This document shows positions 57,385-64,000 of a stretch of DNA of 64,000 bases, piece by piece. The notes below the pieces were generated by a model. The model saw only the letters and a program-made list of their open reading frames with translations. It was not told where the DNA came from and did no database searches. A program made the position numbers and the translations under genes. Position 1 is the stretch's first letter; each line of letters starts with the position of its first letter. Origin of the DNA: Streptomyces sp. NRRL F-6492 (GTDB lineage: Bacteria > Actinomycetota > Actinomycetes > Streptomycetales > Streptomycetaceae); assembly GCF_001280125.1 (NCBI RefSeq), contig NZ_LGEG01000114.1, positions 1 through 64,000 of the forward strand, written 5' to 3'.

Positions 57385-58161
57385 ATGACCTCTTCCGACT
57401 CCGCCCTTCCCCCGCGCCTCGGCAGCCTCACCTTCCACGGGCCGCTCTCCGAGGCCCGCGCCACCCGCCTCCTGGGACGGCTCGCCGCCTCCGGGCCCGC
57501 CGACGTGCTCGACATCGGCTGCGGCTGGGGCGAGTTGCTCCTGCGCGTCCTCGAAGGGGCCCCCGGAGCCGAGGGGGTCGGGATCGACATCAACGCCGAG
57601 GACCTGGCCCGCGGCCGCGTCCTCGCCGAGGAGCGCGGACTCGCCGGCCGCGTGTCCTTCGTCGAGGAGTCGGCGCTCGGCACCGACCGCGGCCCCGTCG
57701 ACGCGATCCTCTGCCTCGGGTCCAGCCAGGCGCTCTGCGACCCCGACCTGCCGCACGACCCCGCCGCCGCGCTGCGCGAACTCCGCCGGCTCGTCCGGCC
57801 CGGCGGCCGCGTCGTCCTGGGGGAGGGCTTCTGGGAGCGCACCCCCACCGAGACCGAACTGGCCGGCATGTGGCCCGGCGCCCGCACCGGCGACCACCTC
57901 TCCCTCGGCGCCCTCGTCGACCTCGCGATCGGGGCCGGGTTCCGGCCCGCGTGGATCGAGACGGCGAGCGCCGAGGAGTGGGAGGAGTTCGAGTCCGGCT
58001 ACCGGTACGACACGGAGGTCTGGCTCGCCGCGAACCCCGGCCACCCCCTGGCCGCCGAGACGCGCGACCGGGTCGACCGGCAGCGTTCCAGCTGGCTGAA
58101 CGGCTACCGGGGCGTCCTCGGCATCGCCTACCTGACCCTCGTGGCCGTGGCCGGGGACTGA
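57385..58161 (+). CDS. SAM-dependent class I methyltransferase
   Basis: The 258-aa methyltransferase has motif I VLDIGCGWGELLLRVLEG, the acidic motif II GVGIDINAEDLARG, post-motif ILCLGSSQALCD and GGRVVLGEGFWE. The acceptor is unknown; the arrangement matches small-molecule methyltransferases. The ATG at 57385 lies 8 nt after TAGCGT (57371-57376) and lacks a ribosome binding site, so it is probably leaderless. It is convergent with the HATPase gene. Confidence 0.88.
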   Translation: MTSSDSALPPRLGSLTFHGPLSEARATRLLGRLAASGPADVLDIGCGWGELLLRVLEGAPGAEGVGIDINAEDLARGRVLAEERGLAGRVSFVEESALGTDRGPVDAILCLGSSQALCDPDLPHDPAAALRELRRLVRPGGRVVLGEGFWERTPTETELAGMWPGARTGDHLSLGALVDLAIGAGFRPAWIETASAEEWEEFESGYRYDTEVWLAANPGHPLAAETRDRVDRQRSSWLNGYRGVLGIAYLTLVAVAGD

Positions 58162-58184
58162 GCGTCCCCGCCGGTCCGGGGCCC

Positions 58185-58796
58185 TCAGCCCGCCCGGCCC
58201 GCCAGGACCGGGCGGGCGGCGGCCACCGCGGGGGCGGGGCTCAGGACCGGATCGGCCGGGATGCCGAGGGGCACGGCGGGAACCCGCTCGTACCCGGTGA
58301 AGGGGCCCTCGGTCGCGGCGCCGTACACGGCTTCCTCGCGCGTCCCGACGGGGCCGCCCACGGGCGGCGCCGCGAGGACGAACCACACGACCTTCCCGTC
58401 GTCCCCGCACGGCCGGACGCCCCAGCTCTCGCTGACCGCCCCGACGAGGGCGAGGCCCCGGCCGGAGGTGGCGAGGCCGTCGGCCGGATCGCCGGCCGGA
58501 TCGCCCGCCCGGTCGCCGACCGGATCGCCGGTCCGCGGCAGACGGGGGTCGTGATCCCTGACGGAGACCGTGAGGCGGTCGAGCAGCAGCTCGATCTCCA
58601 CGGTGCACCGCTTGTCCGGCCGGGCGTGCCGGTGGACGTTGGTCAGGAGCTCGGTGACTCCCAGCAGGGCATGGTCGACCAGGGCGTCGAGATGCCAGTG
58701 GCGCAGATGCGCCGAGACGATCCTGCGGATCTGTCCGATCCGCTGCGGCAGGGCCTGGAGCTCCACCGCGTAATACCTGCTCGGTTCGCTGATCAC
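58185..58796 (-). CDS. Anti-sigma-like HATPase (ATP-binding) protein
   Basis: The 203-aa protein has a GHKL ATPase domain like RsbW: the N-box ELLTNVHRHARPDK with Asn and His, the G-box SGRGLALVGAVSESWG, and a repetitive GDP/GD-A insert (encoded by 12-bp repeats near 58480-58530) between. A Gly/Ala-rich tail follows. Such proteins are anti-sigma factors or STAS-protein kinases; no sigma factor is adjacent. The GTG at 58796 follows GGGGAG. The serine-less STAS protein at 6061-6441 is one possible partner, though unlinked. Confidence 0.82.
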   Translation of the reverse strand: MISEPSRYYAVELQALPQRIGQIRRIVSAHLRHWHLDALVDHALLGVTELLTNVHRHARPDKRCTVEIELLLDRLTVSVRDHDPRLPRTGDPVGDRAGDPAGDPADGLATSGRGLALVGAVSESWGVRPCGDDGKVVWFVLAAPPVGGPVGTREEAVYGAATEGPFTGYERVPAVPLGIPADPVLSPAPAVAAARPVLAGRAG

Positions 58797-58991
58797 GGCT
58801 GCGACTCCCCGAAGTAGTCCGGAAGAAGACGAAGGTTCGGATCTCTCGTGCGGTCCAGGGGGCGGTGACCACGACGTACTGTCACCACCTGTCAACCCTC
58901 GGTGAGGTGATTCCAGCGTGAGCCAGTGGTGACCGTCCCGCAACTCACGGCGAACCGCGCCGGCCCGGAGGGCGCCGCGCGGCCCCCGGCG

Positions 58992-59333
58992 TCAGCGCCG
59001 TCCCGCCGCCCGCCTGAGCGCGGTCAGGAAGCGTCCCGACCTCTCCTCCGACCCCTCCGGCTCCCGGGGCTCCGCCGTGCCGTCGTCGCGGCCGTTCCCG
59101 TGCAGGGTCAGCCGGTACCGGGTGCCGTTCACGGTCGCCACCGCCTCGTCCGGCCCCGCGAACCACGGGCGTCCCGCCCGCACCGCCGTCACCGGCGCAC
59201 TGTCGATCTCGCTGCCGTAACTGGTGAGCAGGGCGAGCCGCCCGTCCTCGATCCGCACCTCGCCCGCGCGCGTCAGCGAACGGGGCCAGCGGGTGATCCC
59301 CACGCCCCTGGCGCTGAACTCGGGTTCCGACAT
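58992..59333 (-). CDS. Hypothetical protein (113 aa), no recognised family
   Basis: The product has [56 protein letters not shown], which reads as beta strands, followed by a charged, low-complexity C-terminal tail. No motif is recognised, and it may be a PH-like small domain. ATG 59333 has GGGGCGGA-type purines upstream and gives a compact N-terminus; a longer reading from 59456 is unsupported. It lies between the HATPase and the cysteine-synthase-like gene and is divergent to the latter. Confidence 0.65.
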   Translation of the reverse strand: MSEPEFSARGVGITRWPRSLTRAGEVRIEDGRLALLTSYGSEIDSAPVTAVRAGRPWFAGPDEAVATVNGTRYRLTLHGNGRDDGTAEPREPEGSEERSGRFLTALRRAAGRR

Positions 59334-59545
59334 GTCGATCCGCCCCTTCCCCACCCGTTCTCCCGGGTCGCCGTTCCCAAGTGTGCCGGGCCGTCCGCGA
59401 CCGCACCAGTGGCCCTCTCGCACACCCTTCCGCAAGTCTTCCCTATGGAAGGTCAAAGGGAACGTTTGCCCAGGTGGGAGCGGTATCGTCGGCAGTGGAG
59501 CACCCGGGGGAGCGCCCCCGGGGAAGCGATCGAGGAGAAGCGCGG

Positions 59546-60709
59546 ATGAGCACCACCGAGCACAGTGCGCACAACGGTTCGGCGGCCACCGCCGGGGGCG
59601 CCGCCACCGCCACGGCGACCGTCGACGTCGACCGCAGCGATCCCGTCTACCGGGCCTGGCTCAAGGAGGCCGTCCGCAAGGTCCAGGCCGACGCCAACCG
59701 CTCGGCCGACACCCATCTGCTGCGCTTCCCGCTCCCCGAGCGCTGGGGCATCGACCTCTACCTCAAGGACGAGTCCACCCACCCCACCGGCAGCCTCAAG
59801 CACCGGCTCGCCCGCTCTCTCTTCCTCTACGGCCTGTGCAACGGCTGGATCCGGCCGGACAGGCCCGTCATCGAGGCCTCCAGCGGCTCGACCGCCGTCT
59901 CCGAGGCGTACTTCGCCAAGCTCATCGGCGTTCCCTTCATCGCCGTCATGCCCCGCACGACCAGCCCCGAGAAGTGCCGGCTCATCGAGTTCCACGGCGG
60001 GCGCTGCCACTTCGTCGACGACTCGCGCACCATGTACGAGGAGTCCGCCGCCCTCGCCGAGCGCACCGGCGGCCACTACATGGACCAGTTCACCTACGCG
60101 GAGCGGGCCACCGACTGGCGCGGCAACAACAACATCGCCGAGTCGATGTACCAGCAGCTCCGTCTGGAGCGCTACCCGGAGCCGGCCTGGATCGTGGCCA
60201 CCGCGGGCACCGGCGGCACCTCGGCGACCATCGCCCGCTACGTGCACTACATGCAGCACGACACCCGGATCTGCGTCGCCGACCCGGAGAACTCCTGTTT
60301 CTTCGACGGCTGGACCCACCACGACCCGCACGCCACCGCCGACTGCGGCTCCCGCATCGAGGGCATCGGCCGTCCGCGCATGGAGCCGAGCTTCGTGCCC
60401 GGGGCCGTCGACCGCATGATGAAGGTCCCCGACGCGGCGAGCGTCGCCGCCGTCCGCGCCCTGGAGACGGCCATCGGCCGCAAGGCGGGCGGCTCCACCG
60501 GCACCGGCCTGTGGAGCGCCTTCAAGATCGTGGCCGAGATGGTCGGGCAGGGGCGCACCGGCAGCGTCGTCACCCTGATCTGCGACCCCGGCGACCGCTA
60601 CCTCGACAAGTACTACTCCGACGACTGGCTGGCCGGGCAGGGCCTCGACATCGCTCCGTACGCCGCCGCTATCGAGAGCTTCCTGGCGACGGGGGCCTGG
60701 CCGGAGTGA
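59546..60709 (+). CDS. PLP-dependent cysteine synthase-family enzyme (Cds1-like)
   Basis: The 387-aa fold-type II PLP enzyme has the Schiff-base lysine K85 in [13 protein letters not shown], the substrate loop [32 protein letters not shown] (PLP phosphate glycine loop) and a C-terminal [19 protein letters not shown]. It is longer than CysK/CysM and resembles the mycobacterial Cds1-type cysteine desulfhydrases that release H2S from cysteine, although synthase activity is also possible. The ATG is set by GAGGAG (59532-59537). Its end overlaps a convergent SRPBCC gene by 41 bp. Confidence 0.88.
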   Translation: MSTTEHSAHNGSAATAGGAATATATVDVDRSDPVYRAWLKEAVRKVQADANRSADTHLLRFPLPERWGIDLYLKDESTHPTGSLKHRLARSLFLYGLCNGWIRPDRPVIEASSGSTAVSEAYFAKLIGVPFIAVMPRTTSPEKCRLIEFHGGRCHFVDDSRTMYEESAALAERTGGHYMDQFTYAERATDWRGNNNIAESMYQQLRLERYPEPAWIVATAGTGGTSATIARYVHYMQHDTRICVADPENSCFFDGWTHHDPHATADCGSRIEGIGRPRMEPSFVPGAVDRMMKVPDAASVAAVRALETAIGRKAGGSTGTGLWSAFKIVAEMVGQGRTGSVVTLICDPGDRYLDKYYSDDWLAGQGLDIAPYAAAIESFLATGAWPE

Positions 60710-61169
60710 GCCGCCGGTCGAGGCGGTCCGCCGCGCCCCGGAAGGACCGTCCGAGCCCCGGCCTCGCGAGCCGCAGCCCGAGGCGGAACGGGGCCGGGCC
60801 GTCGGCGGCCATGGTCCACCGCAGCAGCGTGCCCCGCCCGGCGGGGGACAGGGCCCACTCCTCCGCCATGGCCGTCACCCCGGGGGCGTTCGTCGAGTCC
60901 ACCCGGTAGGCGTAGCGGACTTCCGGCTCGGCGGCCAGGATCGTCTCCTCCAGGACGATCCCGCCCCGCAGCCGGACGCTGCGGCCCGCGCCGTCGGCCG
61001 TCGGGACGGCGGAGACGAGGGCGGTGAACCAGGAGGGCGTACTCCCCACCTCCACGGCCAGGGAGCGGTAGACGGCCGCGGGCGGGGCGGCCAGCGTCGC
61101 CGTGAACACCAGGCGGACGGGCGCGGACGCGGTGAAGTCGAGCTCCACCGGCCTCAGTCGGCGTGCCAT
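60669..61169 (-). CDS. SRPBCC-family protein (polyketide-cyclase-like)
   Basis: The 166-aa helix-grip protein has [39 protein letters not shown], a long middle strand [23 protein letters not shown] and a C-terminal helix region. Such proteins bind lipophilic molecules. The ATG at 61169 follows an AGGTCC-type purine site. Upstream, TGAC-N5-GTCA (61212-61224) suggests TetR control. Its 3' end overlaps the PLP gene. Confidence 0.82.
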   Translation of the reverse strand: MARRLRPVELDFTASAPVRLVFTATLAAPPAAVYRSLAVEVGSTPSWFTALVSAVPTADGAGRSVRLRGGIVLEETILAAEPEVRYAYRVDSTNAPGVTAMAEEWALSPAGRGTLLRWTMAADGPAPFRLGLRLARPGLGRSFRGAADRLDRRLTPARPPSPGSSR

Positions 61170-61211
61170 GGACCGGACCTCCGGGGGCGTGGACGGAAGG
61201 AGCACCTTAAC

Positions 61212-61224
61212 TGACTTTCCGTCA
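61212..61224. promoter_or_regulatory. TGAC-TTTCC-GTCA palindrome upstream of the SRPBCC gene
   Basis: The inverted repeat is flanked by TTAAC/CAAC and lies 43 nt upstream of the ATG at 61169. TTGACG on the minus strand overlaps it as a possible -35. A TetR-like repressor is likely but not adjacent. Confidence 0.5.
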
Positions 61225-61331
61225 ACAGCACAGGGAGCGGGGGCAGTTGAAGCCAATGCCGCAGTGAGGGCCCCGGCGGTCGCCGTGCCGAACACCCCGG
61301 AGGGCAAAAACCCGCCGACGCGGCCCCCGCC

Positions 61332-61769
61332 TCAGACCCCGCGCAGCAGCCCGTCCACCGCCCGTCCGAACACCACCCGTCCCGCCCGCGCGAGCACCGG
61401 ATCGAGGGCGCGCGGCACGCCCCGTACCGTCAGCTCCTCCGTCCACACCACCCGGCAGCCGCCGGGCGCCTGCGCCACCTCGATCAGCGCCCAACCCCGC
61501 ACGACGCGGCCGTACTTCTCCAGGCGGCACGCGCCGGGGCGGCCCGCCGCCGGGGGCTCCCAGCGGACCACCTCCATCGGGTCGTCGAAGGAGAGGCGGC
61601 CGATCCCCGTCCGGGCGGTGAACCGGGTCCCCGCGCCGTTCGGCCCCGGCGTCAGCACCCGCGTCCGGGTCAGCGGCACCCGGCGCCCGTGCGCCGGCCA
61701 GTCCGTGAGCCGCCGCCACACCTCCTCGGGCGCCAGCGGCACGGTCCGCTCGACGCGGAAGGGGCTCAC
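61332..61769 (-). CDS. SRPBCC-family protein, coupled to DeoR gene
   Basis: The 145-aa helix-grip protein has VSPFRVERTVPLAPEEVWRRLTDWPAHGRRVPLTRTRVLT and WALIEVAQAPGGCRVVWTEELTV. It probably binds a small hydrophobic ligand. Its GTG overlaps the stop codon of the DeoR gene (GTGA, 61766-61769), so the two are translationally coupled; the regulator's target could therefore include its own operon. Confidence 0.82.
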   Translation of the reverse strand: MSPFRVERTVPLAPEEVWRRLTDWPAHGRRVPLTRTRVLTPGPNGAGTRFTARTGIGRLSFDDPMEVVRWEPPAAGRPGACRLEKYGRVVRGWALIEVAQAPGGCRVVWTEELTVRGVPRALDPVLARAGRVVFGRAVDGLLRGV

Positions 61770-62593
61770 GCCCGCTCCTCGCCCGCGACCACGAGCCCCG
61801 GCACGTACTCCGTCACCTCCGCCCGCACCCCCTCGGACACGCCCCGGTCCGTCACCCAGGTGTCCACCTCGTCCAGGGAGGCGAACGAACTCAGCCCCAC
61901 CGTCCCCCACTTGGTGTGGTCGGCGACCACCACCACCCGGCGCGCCGAACGCATCAGGCAGGTGTTCGTCTCGGCCTCCGCCAGATTCGGCGTCGAGAGA
62001 CCGGCCTCCACCGAGACGCCGTGCACCCCCAGGAAGAGCAGGTCGAAGTGGAGCGAGCGGATCGCCCGGTCCGCCACCGGCCCCACAAGCGCGTCGGACG
62101 GCGTGCGCACCCCGCCCGTCAGGACGACCGTCGCCGCCCCCCGCCGGGCCTCGCCCGCGCCGCCCGACCGCCCCGCCTCGTGGAACACGTCCGCGACCCG
62201 CACCGAGTTGGTCACCACCGTCAGGTCCGGCACGTCGAGCAGGTGCCGGGCCAGCGCGTAGGTCGTCGTCCCGCCCGACAGGGCGAGCGCCGTGCCCGGC
62301 GCCACCAGGGCCGCCGCCGCCCGCGCGATCTCGTCCTTGGCGCTCGGTTCGAGCACCGACTTGGCCTCGAAGCCCGGCTCGTGGGTGCTCGCCTCGACCA
62401 CCGGGACGGCCCCGCCGTGCACCTTCGCCAGCACGCCCTGCCGGGCCAGCGCGTCCAGGTCGCGGCGGATCGTCATGTCCGAGACGCTCAGACGGCGGGT
62501 CAGCTCGTTGACCCGTACACCGCCGCGCCGCCGGACCTCGTCGAGGATCAGGGCGCGCCGCTGCTCCGCGAGGAGGTTCTGGTTGTCAGTCAC
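61766..62593 (-). CDS. DeoR/GlpR-family transcriptional regulator
   Basis: The 275-aa repressor has a DeoR HTH (LAEQRRALILDEVRRRGGVRVNELTRRLSVSDMTIRRDLDALARQG) and a sugar-phosphate-sensing domain (ALSGGTTTYALARHLL, FDLLFLGVHGVSVEAGLSTPNLAEAETNTCLMRSARRVVVVADHTKWG). The GTG start has AAGGA about 13 nt upstream. It probably senses a phosphorylated sugar. Divergent from a large membrane protein, in an operon with an SRPBCC gene. Confidence 0.9.
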   Translation of the reverse strand: MTDNQNLLAEQRRALILDEVRRRGGVRVNELTRRLSVSDMTIRRDLDALARQGVLAKVHGGAVPVVEASTHEPGFEAKSVLEPSAKDEIARAAAALVAPGTALALSGGTTTYALARHLLDVPDLTVVTNSVRVADVFHEAGRSGGAGEARRGAATVVLTGGVRTPSDALVGPVADRAIRSLHFDLLFLGVHGVSVEAGLSTPNLAEAETNTCLMRSARRVVVVADHTKWGTVGLSSFASLDEVDTWVTDRGVSEGVRAEVTEYVPGLVVAGEERA

Positions 62594-62742
62594 CGCCGGG
62601 GCCGGTCCTTCCGCAGGAGACAAGGGATGGGGGGATGTGGGGAGAGGGGTGAAATTCGGTGAGAGGCCGTGCGCGGCCGTACGGCCGTCCGCGATCCTGT
62701 CTCCGACGTCGCATCTTCCCACTCCGAGAGGGAGCCGCCCCA

Positions 62743-64000
62743 GTGTCCCCTGCCACACCCGCCCCGGAGAGCGGGGGCGCGGCGCTCGAACTCCTCGTCC
62801 ACGGAGTCGGCGGAGCCACCCCCCAGGACATGCTCGACGACCCCAGGACCGTCCGGATCACCGGCGACGGCACCGCCGCCGTGTACCGGCGGATCGAGGA
62901 CGCCGACGCCGAGGACCACCCCGAGCGGTACGCCGGCCGCCCGGTCCCGGAGGCGTACTGCTGGTCCAACCTCACCTCCGGCGACGGCACCCGCGCCTTA
63001 TGGCTGCTGCTCCTGCCCTTCATGGTCGTCAACCTCGCGCACTGGATGCGCCCGCCCGGCCGGGGAGGATCCCGGCTCGTCCGGTTCTACGGGGTCCTCG
63101 TCCGGCTCGTCGCCCTCACCCTCACCGTCCTGCTCACCGCCGCCGCCTGCGAGGTCGCGCTCGACCTGACGGCCTGGCAGTGCGCCGCCGCCCCCGCCTG
63201 CGTCGACTCCGCCTCCTGGCTGGGCTTCCTCTCCGTCGAGCGCGGCGGCTGGTGGTCCGCGCCCGGCCGCCGCCTCGCCGTCGCCGCGCTCGTGCCGACC
63301 GTCCTCGTCGGCCTGCTCTGGTACCTGTCCAACCGGACCTGGAGCGCGTACGAGGCCCAGCGCCCGCCCACCGGCTACGACACCCCGCCGGCGCAGCCGG
63401 GGGACACCGCCGTCGAGCCGGGGTCCCGCGCCGCCCTCGGCCGCCCCGGATTCTGGTACGGCCGCCGCATCGTCGCCCGGCTCAGGGCCGCCCACACCGC
63501 CGCCGGGTTCCTCACCGTCGCCGCCGCCCTCGTCACGGCCGCCGCCCGCCACGACGCCGCCGCGCCCGGGTCCGGGGCCGTCCTCGGCCGGATCCTCCAG
63601 GCCGCCGTCGCCGCCCTCGCCGTCGTCGTCCTCTGGGTCGTCTGCCGGCGCGGGCGCAGCGAGAACCGCCTGGACCTGCGGCTCGAACGCGCCCTGGTCT
63701 CCTGGCTGCCCGGCGCCTCCCTCGCCCTGCTCGTGCTCACCGCCCTGTACGCCGGCCGGGCCCACCCCGGCTGGACCTCCTCCGGAACCCTCCCCGGCGA
63801 CGCCGTCTTCAGCGCCCTCACCGTCGCCCAGGGCGCCCTCGTCGTCGCCCTCGGCGCGGTCGCCCTCCTCCTCCAGCGCCCCCGCCGCGACCCCCGCACC
63901 GCCCTGCGCGGCCTCGGCGGGCCCGCCGTCGCCATGCTCGCCTGCGCCCTCGGCGGGATCATGTCCGGAGGCGTCGCCCAGCGCGTCGCCGACTGGCTCG
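62743..64000 (+). CDS. Large integral membrane protein, truncated by window edge
   Basis: The first 419 codons are visible; the frame is still open at 64000. The N-terminus ALELLVHGVGGATPQDMLDDPRTVRI resembles the beta-strand/oxyanion-loop HGVGG of alpha/beta-hydrolases. It is followed by at least six transmembrane helices. The GTG is set by GGGAG (62730-62734). Streptomyces encode such HGVGG membrane proteins of unknown function, and the nucleophile, if present, would lie beyond this window. Divergent from the DeoR gene. Confidence 0.75.
   Translation, partial: MSPATPAPESGGAALELLVHGVGGATPQDMLDDPRTVRITGDGTAAVYRRIEDADAEDHPERYAGRPVPEAYCWSNLTSGDGTRALWLLLLPFMVVNLAHWMRPPGRGGSRLVRFYGVLVRLVALTLTVLLTAAACEVALDLTAWQCAAAPACVDSASWLGFLSVERGGWWSAPGRRLAVAALVPTVLVGLLWYLSNRTWSAYEAQRPPTGYDTPPAQPGDTAVEPGSRAALGRPGFWYGRRIVARLRAAHTAAGFLTVAAALVTAAARHDAAAPGSGAVLGRILQAAVAALAVVVLWVVCRRGRSENRLDLRLERALVSWLPGASLALLVLTALYAGRAHPGWTSSGTLPGDAVFSALTVAQGALVVALGAVALLLQRPRRDPRTALRGLGGPAVAMLACALGGIMSGGVAQRVADWL

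Overview
The window looks like chromosomal DNA of a Streptomyces or close relative. It is very GC-rich throughout, third codon positions are almost all G or C, GTG and TTG starts are common, and the gene families (DUF6421, DUF5134, DUF305, DUF2306, deazaflavin-type oxidoreductase, SpoIIE/STAS/HATPase signalling proteins, many TetR, ROK and LacI regulators) are typical of that group. I see no rRNA, tRNA, transposase, integrase, CRISPR array or large biosynthetic cluster. It reads as core or near-core chromosome with about 64 protein genes, one of them frameshifted and one cut by the right edge.

Layout. 0.2-6 kb: nitrobindin-like protein, S9 peptidase, HTH regulator, Xaa-Pro aminopeptidase and SnoaL-like protein. 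6-9.3 kb: STAS protein without phosphorylatable serines, PadR regulator and a two-gene membrane operon (DUF2306 plus a partner). 9.3-11.8 kb: isochorismatase-fold hydrolase, and a TetR repressor divergent from an NADPH:quinone-type oxidoreductase across a double palindromic operator. 11.8-16.9 kb: a Ser/Thr protein kinase with a frameshifted downstream partner, divergent from a PAS-PAS-GAF-SpoIIE phosphatase. 16.9-24.4 kb: HTH-TOBE molybdate-binding protein, Lrp regulator, DoxX-like protein, FUSC exporter, a lactonase propeller behind a probable DasR operator, a CbiX-like protein, an N-acetylglucosamine-kinase-type protein and uracil-DNA glycosylase. 24.4-33.7 kb: propeller protein, OYE-type oxidoreductase with divergent ArsR regulator, DUF305/LVIVD divergent secreted pair, TetR, PAP2 phosphatase, M56 peptidase, DUF5134 and GNAT. 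33.8-38.6 kb: DUF6421-SDR-threonine aldolase operon, transglutaminase-like protein and PlsC. 38.8-42 kb: thioredoxin, a cysteine-type leader peptide ahead of a flavin reductase, and etfBA. 42-47.3 kb: HpcH-type aldolase, LacI/ROK kinase divergent pair, a small gene bordering a 16-bp tandem repeat, and a P-loop/Nudix fusion. 47.3-55 kb: MBL hydrolase, M20 dipeptidase, geranylgeranyl-reductase-like protein, deazaflavin-type oxidoreductase/TetR pair, ABM and VOC proteins, and MFS transporter. 54.9-55.5 kb: non-coding 24-bp minisatellite. 55.5-64 kb: ROK regulator, SRPBCC proteins, methyltransferase, HATPase, cysteine-synthase-like enzyme, DeoR operon and a truncated membrane protein.

Themes. Many genes seem to lack a leader: a -10 hexamer lies 6-8 nt before the start codon (766, 3784, 6462, 23669, 37248, 39305, 52669, 54903, 57243, 57385). 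Regulators usually sit divergently from their likely target with a visible palindrome between them. The strongest regulatory candidates are the leaderless cysteine-containing leader peptide (39305-39385), the DasR-like site (20229-20244) near an amino-sugar kinase, and two TetR loci sharing an 11-bp operator core. All functions are inferred from sequence reading; no searches were run.
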